A stretch of 64,000 bases of DNA from Halorubrum aidingense JCM 13560 (lineage in GTDB: Archaea; Halobacteriota; Halobacteria; Halobacteriales; Haloferacaceae): assembly GCF_000336995.1 (NCBI RefSeq), contig NZ_AOJI01000014.1, positions 28,253-92,252 of the forward strand, written 5' to 3'. Below are positions 56,896-64,000 of this stretch, piece by piece (the first letter of the stretch is position 1; the number at the start of each line of letters is the position of its first letter). Made by a program: the position numbers and the translations under genes. The notes under the pieces were generated by a model. That model saw nothing but the letters and a program-made list of their open reading frames with translations. It was not told the origin of the DNA and did not search any database.

Positions 56896-57469
56896 GGCTC
56901 TGTCGAAATTCTCAACCGGTGATATGTTCTTGGAGCCGTGCTGAATACAGAGCGCATATGCAGCAATCGACGCTGGATTCAAGAGCTAAGTCTGAGTGGA
57001 TGTAGTATGGAACCCCGGAATTTCCTGCGTGTCGAGGGATTGGCTGTCTTGGGGATCGCGCTGGCTGGTTATTTCACGCTCGATGGCTCAGTTTGGTTGC
57101 TGCTCATTCTTGCGTTAGCCCCTGACTTATCAATGATTGGGTATCTCGCTGGTACTCGAATCGGCAGTCTGAGCTATAATATCGTCCATACGTACACATT
57201 GCCGCTCGCCCTCGGTAGCCTCGGCTTCTGGGCAGACATCCGAATGGCTCTCCTTATCGCTCTGATTTGGGCTGGCCATATCGGAGCTGACCGTCTCGTG
57301 GGATATGGTCTGAAATTCGAATCCGGATTCAAAGACACACATCTCAGTACCCAGCCTGCTCCAGTGGACGCCTTCACCAAATCTGATTAATAATCGAACT
57401 GCTCTGCTGCACTCATCCTCTGTATCTCGCACACCGATCCTGTCAGTTCTTAAAGGCTTCAACAGAGCC
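56896..57469 (+). mobile_element. 574-bp TIR element carrying a DUF4260 gene and no transposase
   Basis: Left end GGCTCTGTCGAAATTC; right end, read inward on the other strand, GGCTCTGTTGAAGCC (11 of the first 12 bases match). Flanks are perfect 8-bp duplications. Subterminal inverted repeats also match: 56938-56965 against 57405-57432 reversed, 19 of 28 with shared blocks GTGC, ATACAGAG and TGCAGCA. Ends of this type and 8-bp duplications resemble the IS6 family (recall, not searched). The only gene is DUF4260, so the element would need a transposase in trans. Base composition is lower in GC than the surroundings. Confidence 0.85.
57007..57390 (+). CDS. DUF4260 family membrane protein (cargo of the TIR element)
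   Basis: 127 residues from the ATG at 57007. About four hydrophobic segments: LRVEGLAVLGIALAGYFTLD, VWLLLILALAPDLSMIGYLAG, NIVHTYTLPLALGSLGFW and MALLIALIWAGHIGADRLVGYGLKF. LAPDLSMIGYLAGTRIGSLSYNIVHTY and HIGADRLVGYGLKF are the DUF4260 signature (conserved Asp, His, Tyr). Function unknown. Codon use is less GC-rich than the chromosomal neighbours, consistent with import with the element. Confidence 0.85.
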   Translation: MEPRNFLRVEGLAVLGIALAGYFTLDGSVWLLLILALAPDLSMIGYLAGTRIGSLSYNIVHTYTLPLALGSLGFWADIRMALLIALIWAGHIGADRLVGYGLKFESGFKDTHLSTQPAPVDAFTKSD

Positions 57470-57477
57470 AGCCATCT
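57470..57477 (+). repeat. 8-bp target-site duplication, right
   Basis: AGCCATCT directly after the right inverted repeat, identical to 56888-56895. Confidence 0.9.
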
Positions 57478-57509
57478 ATAACGGATTGACACGGTGAACG
57501 TATCCCCCT

Positions 57510-57640
57510 CCCAGCCCCGCACCGCTCCGCACCTCACGCCTCCCCAGCCTCGTCGGACCGGCGCGGCGCGCCGGTCCGACTCCCTCGCGCTCGGACTCGC
57601 GCCGCGTTGCGGCGCTCATCGGAGCGCAGGGCGAGAGCAA
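57510..57640 (+). repeat. dispersed repeat, copy B (core plus hairpin)
   Basis: The core at 57527-57552 matches copy A (13888-13913, other strand) at 25 of 26 bases. It is followed by a perfect 11-bp-arm hairpin at 57553-57579 (TCGGACCGGCG/CGCCGGTCCGA) and CTCCCTCGCGC, as in copy A. It begins about 30 bases after the TIR element's right duplication. The reading frame through it (PHLTPPQPRRT) also appears in copy A, but this follows from DNA similarity and I do not call a protein. The spacer 57641-57741 has no other gene. Confidence 0.7.
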
Positions 57641-57741
57641 AGCTCTCGCTTGCAGCCGGCGCGGAGCGCCGGCGACGCCACCGCAACTCGGTTTATAAGC
57701 GTCGTCGATCGCGCGTTGTTCGTGCGTCGATCGCGTGTGGT

Positions 57742-58800
57742 TTAGAGGGTGTAGTCGTGCTCGCCCGTCTCCGACTCCAAGAACGCCGTCAGCAGGTCGA
57801 TCGTCGCGGCCACGTCGTCGGCGGCGGCGGTCTCGGTGACGGTGTGAAGGTAGCGCGTCGGGATGGAGATGGCGCCGACGGGCTTCGCGCCGGCGGTGTT
57901 CTGGAACCCGGCGGTGTCGGTGCCGCCCGCGGGCAGCACCTCGTGCTGGTGGTCGATCCCCTCGGTCTCGGCCACGTCGGTCAGCCGGCGGTGGACCTTC
58001 GGGCTGGTGATCACGGAGGAGTCTTTGAGTTTGATCGCGGTGCCCTTGCCCAGCTCGGTGACGGCGTCGGCCGCCTCGCCGATCTGAGGCACGTCGTTGG
58101 CGACGGTGACGTCGAGGGCGACGGCGAGGTCGGGGTCGATATCGACGCCGAGCGCCTGCGCCCCGCGAAGGCCGACCTCCTCTTGGACGGTCGCCGCGAA
58201 GTGGATCGTCACGTCGGGGTCCTCGATGCGGTCGGCCGCTTCGAGCATCGCGAACAGACAGACTCGGTCGTCGAGCGCCTTCCCCGTGATCCGGTCGCCC
58301 ATGCGGGTCGTCGTCTGGTCGAGCGTGACCAGGTCGCCGACGCCGACGAGGTCGTCGACCGCCTCGCCGTCGCGCCCGACGTCGATGTACACGTCTTTCA
58401 CCTCGTCGGCCTTCTCCTTCTGTTCGTCCGTGAGCGTGTGCGGCGGGACGGAGCCGATGACGCCGGTGAGATCCTCCTCGCCGTGGACGGTGACGCGCTG
58501 GGCGCGCAGCACGCGCGCGTCGAACCCGCCGAGCGGGTCGACCTGCACGAACCCCTCGTCGGTGACGTGCCGGACCATGAACCCGATCTCGTCCATGTGG
58601 GCGGCGACGGCGACGGCGTAGTCAGTGTCGCCCTCGACCGTCCCCACGACGTTGCCCATCGCGTCGGTGCGCACCCGGTCGGCGCGCGCCTCGAACTCGC
58701 GGCGGACGATGTCGCGCACGTCGTCCTCGTAGCCGGGGACGCCCCGCGCCTCGGTCAGTTCGCACAGCAGGTCGAAGTCGAAATCGGAGTCGAACGACAT
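57742..58800 (-). CDS. M42 family metallopeptidase (glutamyl/tetrahedral aminopeptidase type)
   Basis: 352 residues. Binuclear metal and catalytic residues: VAAHMDEIGFMV (His, Asp, Glu), ITGKALDDRVCLF (bridging Asp), ATVQEEVGLRGA (catalytic Glu pair), VALDVTVAND (Asp) and RYLHTVTET (last His). It has the early PGYEDDVRDIVRREF segment of the family. M42 enzymes form dodecameric cytoplasmic aminopeptidases that finish peptide breakdown. The ATG at 58800 gives an acidic N-terminus typical for the family in halophiles. Confidence 0.92.
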   Translation of the reverse strand: MSFDSDFDFDLLCELTEARGVPGYEDDVRDIVRREFEARADRVRTDAMGNVVGTVEGDTDYAVAVAAHMDEIGFMVRHVTDEGFVQVDPLGGFDARVLRAQRVTVHGEEDLTGVIGSVPPHTLTDEQKEKADEVKDVYIDVGRDGEAVDDLVGVGDLVTLDQTTTRMGDRITGKALDDRVCLFAMLEAADRIEDPDVTIHFAATVQEEVGLRGAQALGVDIDPDLAVALDVTVANDVPQIGEAADAVTELGKGTAIKLKDSSVITSPKVHRRLTDVAETEGIDHQHEVLPAGGTDTAGFQNTAGAKPVGAISIPTRYLHTVTETAAADDVAATIDLLTAFLESETGEHDYTL

Positions 58801-58927
58801 GGATCACACTGACGGCCCCACCGACAAAGGTCCGCAGGTTCCGGCACGCCCGTCGCCCGTCGAAAATCCTCACATAGTTTATCGTTGTTCCGCAACGCTT
58901 TTGCGGCCCCTCGCGGGACGTGGGTGT

Positions 58928-59185
58928 ATGAGTGACGTTAGAGCGGAACTCCGCGAACAGTTCATGGACGCGTTCGGCGGCGCCGACTACCCCGTCAAAA
59001 ACCAGATGGATCTGGTCCCCGCGCTCCCGGACGGGCCGGCGACGAAGTTCGAGGCCGGCGACGTGAGCCTCACGGCGATGGAGCTCGCCGCGAAGCTGGG
59101 CAGCGAACAGGAGTTCCCCTACGACGACGCCGAGTCGCTCGTCGAGGACATCCTCGACGGGCTCGAAGCGAAAGACATGATCTGA
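58928..59185 (+). CDS. MTH865-like small protein
   Basis: 85 residues (MSDVRAELREQFMDAFGGADYPVKNQMDLVPALPDGPATKFEAGD). This matches the MTH865 family, a small helical bundle with an EF-hand-like character found in methanogens and halophiles; function unknown. The C-terminus EFPYDDAESLVEDILDGLEAKDMI completes the fold. Divergent from the M42 peptidase, with a TATA-like AGTTTATCG ~45 bases upstream. Confidence 0.8.
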   Translation: MSDVRAELREQFMDAFGGADYPVKNQMDLVPALPDGPATKFEAGDVSLTAMELAAKLGSEQEFPYDDAESLVEDILDGLEAKDMI

Positions 59186-59360
59186 TCGTCCTCGGCACGC
59201 CCACCACTCTCGACGCTCCCCCTGTCCCCCGCACCCCGACGCCCTCGCTGTCCCCCGCGCCCCGACGACCGCGACGCCCTCACCGCCCCCGATCCTCGCC
59301 ACACTCCGACGCCGTCTCCCCCGCCGAGAGGTTGATACTTCCGGAGCCGTTACTGCGCCT

Positions 59361-60068
59361 GTGGTCGCCGATTTCATCGCGCTCGTCCCGCCGTGGGTCA
59401 TCTACGGGGTCGTCCTCGGAGCGGTCGCGTCGGTGCTCGTCGCCGCCGCCTTTTACCTCGGAGACCGGCTCCTCGGACCGAGCGCCGCCGAGTCCGCCGA
59501 CGGGTGGACGGACGCCGACTGGGGGCCGACCGGCGACGAGCGCAGGCGCCGGGAGATCCGCGCGTACCTGGCGGCGACGGGCGAGCGCGTCCGCGAGGAC
59601 CACGCGTTCGACGACGTGACCGTTCCCTTTTACCTCCCCGAGCGCGGCGTCGCCATCACCTTCGACGCACACGATTACTTCCGACTGGAGGGCGAAGGGA
59701 TCTACACCGTCCTCTGTGAACACGAGATGCCCGGACGCGGGCTCGGGCGCCGGCTCCCCTTCGACGTGAACGAGCCCGACTGGGGACCGCGCCGCGGCGG
59801 ACCGGCCGCCGGCTCCGGCCCCGATCCCGTCGACGCCGCGTTCGCCGAACTCGACGTCGCCCGCGACGCCGACGCCGACGCGGTGAAGCGGGCCTACCGC
59901 GAGCGCGTCAAGGAGACGCACCCCGATCAGGGCGGCGACGAGGAGTCGTTCCGGCGCGTCCGTGAGGCGTACGCGACGGCTCGCAACCACGCCGACGAAG
60001 GGGCCGCCTCAGGAGACCGGATCGGCGGGACCGAACGCCCGCCGCCTCCGACCGGCTTCGGGCGGTGA
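59361..60068 (+). CDS. membrane-anchored protein with C-terminal J domain
   Basis: 235 residues from a GTG at 59361. The N-terminal membrane helix is WVIYGVVLGAVASVLVAAAFYLG. The middle ~110 residues hold VPFYLPERGVAITFDAHDYFRLEGEGIYTVLCEHEMPGRG, a likely beta domain. Residues ~155-215 form a J domain: DAAFAELDVARDADADAVKRAYRERVKETHPDQGGDEESFRRVREAY with the HPD tripeptide. It would recruit and stimulate DnaK at the membrane. No dnaK or grpE is adjacent. Confidence 0.85.
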   Translation: MVADFIALVPPWVIYGVVLGAVASVLVAAAFYLGDRLLGPSAAESADGWTDADWGPTGDERRRREIRAYLAATGERVREDHAFDDVTVPFYLPERGVAITFDAHDYFRLEGEGIYTVLCEHEMPGRGLGRRLPFDVNEPDWGPRRGGPAAGSGPDPVDAAFAELDVARDADADAVKRAYRERVKETHPDQGGDEESFRRVREAYATARNHADEGAASGDRIGGTERPPPPTGFGR

Positions 60069-60154
60069 GCGACGTCGCCGTCGACGAAGTGTGAATGGAG
60101 CGCTTGACCCGCCACGCCGAGTTTCGGTGGATGTTGTGGCAGACCGTTAATAGA

Positions 60155-60161
60155 TTTTTAT
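60155..60161 (+). promoter_or_regulatory. TATA box of the alcohol dehydrogenase gene
   Basis: TTTTTAT within TAGATTTTTATGG, ~30 bases before the ATG at 60189. Confidence 0.5.
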
Positions 60162-60188
60162 GGGTAGAGGAACGAGTGTGTGAAACAC

Positions 60189-61229
60189 ATGCAAGCAGCT
60201 AGGCTTCACGAGTACACCGACGACATGACGGAGGGGCTATCGATCGACGAGGTCGACCGACCGCACGCGACCGGCGCGAGCGACGTGATCGTCGAGGTAG
60301 AGGGCGCGGGCTGGTGTCAGACGGACAATCACATCATCGAGGGGATGTGGGCGGAGTACGTCCCCCAAGACCTCCCCATGACGCTCGGTCACGAGAACGC
60401 GGGAACCGTCGTCGAGACCGGCGAGGACGTGACGCTCGTTTCCGAGGGGGACCCGGTCATCTGTCACCCGGTCCAGACCTGCGGCACCTGTCGTCCGTGT
60501 CGGCTCGGCGAGACGATGTACTGCGAGAACGACGCGTTCAACGGGCTCACCACCGACGGCGGCTTCGCCGAGTACCTCCACACGAGCGAGCGCTCGGTGA
60601 TCCCGTTGCCGAGCGACGTCCAACCGATCGACATCGCCCCGCACGCCGACGCCGGCATCACGGCGTACCACGCCGCGAAGAAGGCCGTCGCCGAGTTGAA
60701 TCCCGGCGATCACGCGGTCGTCATCGGCGTCGGCGGCCTCGGCCACATCGGACTCCAGTGCCTGAACGCGATGAGCGCGGCCCGCATCACCGCCGTCGAC
60801 CTCAAGCAGTCCGCCCTCGATCTGGCGGACGGGTACGGCGCGGACCACGTGATCAATCCGAGCGAGGTCGACGTTCCCGCCGAGATCGAGGGGATCACGG
60901 ACGGGAACGGCGCCGCCCAAGTGCTCGACTTCGTCGGCGAGGACGTGACCACGGGCTACGCGCCGGACATCACGGCGGCCGGCGGCGACCACCACATCAT
61001 CGGCTACGGCGGCCACGTCCACGAGCCGGCGCAGGCGCTCGTGAACGGCGAGTTCTCCTTCGTCGGCAACATCGTCGGGCGGTACGCCGAACTGCAGGAG
61101 CTGGTCGCGCTCGTCGAGCAGGGCGACGTCGACCTCCACACGAGTCGGTACGGCCTCGACGACGTGAACACGGTCGCCGAGAAGCTCGAACACGGCGAGA
61201 TCGACGGGCGCGCCGTCATCACGCCCTGA
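60189..61229 (+). CDS. zinc-dependent alcohol dehydrogenase (MDR family)
   Basis: 346 residues. Catalytic zinc ligands Cys43 (AGWCQTDNHII) and His68-Glu69 (LGHENAG); structural zinc Cys98, 101, 104, 112 (CGTCRPCRLGETMYC); NAD(P) fold VIGVGGLGHIGLQ at ~178 with acidic VDLK after the second strand, suggesting NAD. It oxidises primary or secondary alcohols or reduces aldehydes in the cytoplasm. The ATG at 60189 is preferred to the GTG at 60180. Confidence 0.92.
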   Translation: MQAARLHEYTDDMTEGLSIDEVDRPHATGASDVIVEVEGAGWCQTDNHIIEGMWAEYVPQDLPMTLGHENAGTVVETGEDVTLVSEGDPVICHPVQTCGTCRPCRLGETMYCENDAFNGLTTDGGFAEYLHTSERSVIPLPSDVQPIDIAPHADAGITAYHAAKKAVAELNPGDHAVVIGVGGLGHIGLQCLNAMSAARITAVDLKQSALDLADGYGADHVINPSEVDVPAEIEGITDGNGAAQVLDFVGEDVTTGYAPDITAAGGDHHIIGYGGHVHEPAQALVNGEFSFVGNIVGRYAELQELVALVEQGDVDLHTSRYGLDDVNTVAEKLEHGEIDGRAVITP

Positions 61230-61319
61230 GCGGGTGCCCGACCCGGGGCTCTTTCGGCGCCGGCTCGGACGGCGCTGCGACCGCTAACTCCTTGTGACCG
61301 CGGCGCACAGCGATCGCAC

Positions 61320-62549
61320 ATGGACGAGAACGGCGCCGACGCCGCCGATTCCCTCGACTCTCCCGACGCCTCCGGTTCTCCCGACTCCGCGACCGATCCG
61401 CTGGCCGACGAGGACGTGTACCGCGTGCTCGACGCGGCGGGTCGCCCGCTCCCGGACGCGACCGTGCCGGAGCTGTCCGACGAGCAGTTCCGCGCGATCT
61501 ACCGCGATCTGGTGACGACGCGCCGGTTCGACGAGCGCGCGGTCAGCCTCCAGCGACAGGGGCGCATCGGGACGTACGCGCCCTGTGCGGGCCAGGAGGG
61601 CTCGGCAGTGGGGTCGACGCACGCGCTCGCGGACCGGGACCTGATCAGCTACCAGTACCGAGAGCACGGCGCGGTCGTCGTCCGCGACCTGCTCGCCGAG
61701 TACCTCCCCTACTGGATGGGCCACGAGTCCGGGACCGAGGCGATCGCCGCCGGCAACGTGTTCCCGCTCAACATCGGTATCGCGGCGCACCTCCCGCACG
61801 CCGTCGGCGCCGCCTGGGCGTTCGACTACCGCGACGAGGACCGCGTCGTCGCCGCGCACTTCGGCGGCGGCGCGACGAGCGAGGGGGACTTCCACGAGGC
61901 GATGAACTTCGCCGGCGTCTTCGACACCCCGACGCTTTTCTGTTGTCACGCCAACGGCTGGGCCATCTCGATCCCCGAGGCAGACCAGACCGCGAGCGCG
62001 ACGTTCGCCGAGAAGGCGGCCGCCTACGGCTTCGAGGGCGTCCGCGTCGACGGGATGGACCCGCTGGCGAGCTACGCGGTCACGGCGGAGGCGGCGGCGC
62101 GCGCCCGGGGAGATGGAGGCGGCGACGGAGACTGCGGTGACGGAGACAGCGACGAGGAGAGCTCGGGCGACGGCGAGCCCGCCCCTCGCCCCGTCCTGAT
62201 CGAGTTCGTCGAGTACCGGTTCGGCGCGCACACGACCGCCGACGACCCGACCGCCTACCGCGACCCAGACGACGTGGACCCGTGGCGCGCGCTCGACCCG
62301 ATCGACCGGATGGAGACGTTCCTCAGAGAGACCGGTCGGATCGACGACGAGGGCGTGGCGGCGGCCCGCGACCACGCCGACGACGTCGTCGCCGACGCCA
62401 TCGACGCCGCCGAGTCGCTGTCGGCCGACCCGGCGGACATGTTCGAGTACGCGTACGCGGAGCTCCCGCCCGAACTCCGTCGCCAGCGCGACGAGTTGCT
62501 CGCGGCGGTCGACGAGCACGGCGAGGACGCGTTCCTGCGCGGGGAGTAG
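61320..62549 (+). CDS. orphan 2-oxoacid dehydrogenase E1 alpha-like protein
   Basis: 409 residues. It follows the alcohol dehydrogenase by 90 bases. E1-alpha landmarks: RRFDERAVSLQRQGRIGTYAPCAGQEGSAVG, YQYREHGAVV, the TPP segment FGGGATSEGDFHEAMNFAGVFDTPTLFCCHANGWAIS and FRFGAHTT-like YRFGAHTTADDPTAYR. No E1 beta, E2 or E3 gene is adjacent. In the TPP motif the usual GDG is GGG (residues 182-184), losing the Asp that ligates magnesium. An acidic insert (~265-285) interrupts the C-terminal half. It may be inactive, use another metal arrangement, or partner with a distant beta subunit. Confidence 0.8.
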   Translation: MDENGADAADSLDSPDASGSPDSATDPLADEDVYRVLDAAGRPLPDATVPELSDEQFRAIYRDLVTTRRFDERAVSLQRQGRIGTYAPCAGQEGSAVGSTHALADRDLISYQYREHGAVVVRDLLAEYLPYWMGHESGTEAIAAGNVFPLNIGIAAHLPHAVGAAWAFDYRDEDRVVAAHFGGGATSEGDFHEAMNFAGVFDTPTLFCCHANGWAISIPEADQTASATFAEKAAAYGFEGVRVDGMDPLASYAVTAEAAARARGDGGGDGDCGDGDSDEESSGDGEPAPRPVLIEFVEYRFGAHTTADDPTAYRDPDDVDPWRALDPIDRMETFLRETGRIDDEGVAAARDHADDVVADAIDAAESLSADPADMFEYAYAELPPELRRQRDELLAAVDEHGEDAFLRGE

Positions 62550-62588
62550 GACGGCCGCGCTTCTCTTCGACGGCCGCTCGCTCTGCTC

Positions 62589-63902
62589 TTATAAATACTG
62601 ACCGGCAGCCTGCGCCGCGGTCCGCCCGCTTTCGAGCGCGCCCTGTATCGACGACCACTCGGTGTAGTCGCCGGCGAGCACGACCGGCCCCTCCGGGTCG
62701 TCGGGGTCGGGGAGGCCGGCATGGACGCCCGGCGGCTGCGCGAACTGCGCGAACCGGACTCGGCTGACGTCGACGGTCTCCAGCCCCGCGAAGTCGCGGT
62801 CGGGGTACCACGCGTCGAGGGCGCCGCGCACGTCGTCTCGAAGGGCGTCAGCGGGCCGATCGAGGGGTCGGTCGCCGAGGAACGTCGCCGCGAGCAGCGC
62901 CCGGCCGTCGGGCGCGTACTCGGGGGCGACCTCCGACATCGGGACCACCGCGTTCGGCGAGTCGTCCGCGGCGTTGAGTAGGATCCGCTTGCCCGTCTCG
63001 AAGGACTCGCCTTCGGGGAGCGTGTACCACCCCGTCACGCTCGGGACGCCCTCGGTCGGGACCGACTCGACGCCCGTGAGTCGGCGCGCTTCGGGCGGCG
63101 TGGCCGCGACGACGACCGCGTCCGTCTCGCGCGTCGAGCCGTCTGCGAGTTCGACGGTGGCGCCCTCGGCGTCCGCCCGCCCCCTCCGGAACGGGATCCG
63201 CCCCTGTCCGGCGATCCGGACCGACTCCACGTCCTCGCCGGTCTCGATCGTCACGCCGGCCGCGCGGGCGCGGGCCGCGAGCGCTTCGGGAATCGCCCGC
63301 ATCCCGTCCGCGGGGACCCCGATCGCACCGCGACTCATCGCTCGGAACGTGTACTCGAAGACGTGCTTCGAGGTCGACAGCGAGCGGTCGAGGGTGATCC
63401 CGCCGTAGAACGGCTCGACGAAATGCTCCACGTAGTCGTCGTCGAACCCCCAGTCGCGGAGGAACTCGCGGATCGGGGCGTCGGGACCGACGAAGAAGTC
63501 GTTCTCGGGGCGCTTCGAGAGATCGTACCGGAGCGCGAGCGTGCGGACCTTGTCCGAAAACGAGACCTCGGGGTTGCGGAGCGACGCGGGGGCGCGCCGC
63601 GGGTCGCGGAACGGGTCCGAGAGCACCGAGCGCGAGCCCGGTCGGCAGATCGTCGCGCCCGGCGCGAACTCCCGGACGTCGAGGTCGTCGGCGTCCAGCT
63701 CTCGGACGACGGCCGGGTAGCTCGTGAACAGCACCTGGAAGCCGCGGTCGAGGGTGAACCCGTCGACGGTCTCGGTCCGCACGCGCCCGCCGACCTCGGG
63801 GCGGCGTTCGTACAGCGTCACGTCCGCGCCCGCCTCCGCGATCCGGGTCGCCGCGACGAGCCCAGCGAGCCCGCCGCCGACGACGGTGGCGTCTCCGTCC
63901 AT
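62589..63902 (-). CDS. FAD-dependent amine oxidase / phytoene desaturase-type oxidoreductase
   Basis: 437 residues from the ATG at 63902. The N-terminal FAD motif is DATVVGGGLAGLVAATRIAEAGADVTLYERRPEVGGRVRTETVDGFTLDRGFQVLF. A mid-domain TDAVVVAATPPEARRLTG and the C-terminal FAD motif VVLAGDYTEWSSIQGALESGRTAAQ complete the flavin amine-oxidase superfamily. Related haloarchaeal enzymes act on carotenoids or other isoprenoids, but no carotenoid gene is adjacent, so the substrate is open. Confidence 0.85.
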   Translation of the reverse strand: MDGDATVVGGGLAGLVAATRIAEAGADVTLYERRPEVGGRVRTETVDGFTLDRGFQVLFTSYPAVVRELDADDLDVREFAPGATICRPGSRSVLSDPFRDPRRAPASLRNPEVSFSDKVRTLALRYDLSKRPENDFFVGPDAPIREFLRDWGFDDDYVEHFVEPFYGGITLDRSLSTSKHVFEYTFRAMSRGAIGVPADGMRAIPEALAARARAAGVTIETGEDVESVRIAGQGRIPFRRGRADAEGATVELADGSTRETDAVVVAATPPEARRLTGVESVPTEGVPSVTGWYTLPEGESFETGKRILLNAADDSPNAVVPMSEVAPEYAPDGRALLAATFLGDRPLDRPADALRDDVRGALDAWYPDRDFAGLETVDVSRVRFAQFAQPPGVHAGLPDPDDPEGPVVLAGDYTEWSSIQGALESGRTAAQAAGQYL

Positions 63903-63974
63903 ACGCGATCGTTCGAGTCGGAGGTTTATAAGCGGCGGCGGGGATTCGCGGACCGGTCAGCGGTCGGTTATAAG

Positions 63975-64000
63975 CTGTCTCTTATACACATCTCTGATGG
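63975..64000 (+). other. Nextera-type transposon adapter at the contig end (artefact)
   Basis: CTGTCTCTTATACACATCT (63975-63993) is the Tn5 mosaic end used in transposase library kits. The following CTGATGG agrees with the early 454-style Nextera adapter as I remember it. Genomic sequence therefore ends at about 63974. Confidence 0.93.

Noticed and set aside
57494..57745. Protein frame through the dispersed repeat (PHLTPPQPRRT)
   Set aside because: The same frame appears in the other copy only because the DNA is similar; no start context, and the arms form a DNA/RNA hairpin.

Overview
This window comes from a haloarchaeon, most likely Halorubrum or a close relative (inference). The support is very high GC, acidic proteins, TATA boxes about 25-28 bases before start codons with no Shine-Dalgarno (leaderless genes), and archaeal genes for ArtA, SecE/Spt5, FtsZ1, diphthine synthase, D-aminoacyl-tRNA deacylase, PorAB and SRP RNA. 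The last 26 bases are a sequencing adapter, so the sequence is a contig end and the genome stops near 63974.

Layout. 1-14 kb holds small-molecule and housekeeping genes: a truncated aminotransferase, a PHP protein, arginase, an HTH regulator, an NDH-2-like dehydrogenase, the salvage pair cdd-udp, an acyltransferase, an MBL-fold protein, ATP-dependent DNA ligase and a GCS2-like protein. 14.0-14.4 kb encodes the SRP (7S) RNA on the minus strand. 15-25 kb has an aldo/keto reductase, ileS, the porAB operon followed by an Lrp-type regulator, and dphB. 24.8-27.7 kb has two single CBS-domain proteins, two overlapping small membrane proteins and an MgtC/DUF4010 protein. 27.8-33.4 kb is a core block: artA, spt5, secE (58 aa, easily missed), ftsZ1, dtdA and a Na+/Ca2+ exchanger.

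38-42 kb is an envelope region: a Tat-type lipoprotein and a 1049-residue surface glycoprotein that ends in a PGF-CTERM signal, the kind of tail ArtA (27.8 kb) processes. The first 1.7 kb of this glycoprotein gene is strikingly AT-rich inside an otherwise GC-rich gene. 42.8-48.3 kb has glutamate synthase, an SRPBCC protein and tRNA-Ala(GGC). 48.5-53.4 kb has lactate permease, two tandem YdjM/DUF457-type membrane proteins, a membrane protein and a Zn-ribbon protein. 53.4-56.7 kb has divergent purine genes: purB and a PurN-AICARFT fusion.

56.9-57.7 kb is an accessory spot: a 574-bp element with terminal inverted repeats and perfect 8-bp target duplications, carrying only a DUF4260 membrane protein, next to a dispersed repeat whose second copy lies near 13.85 kb. 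The right end has an M42 peptidase, an MTH865-like protein, a J-domain membrane protein, a zinc alcohol dehydrogenase, an orphan E1-alpha-like protein and an FAD amine-oxidase-type enzyme. Short tandem repeats are scattered through the intergenic spaces.
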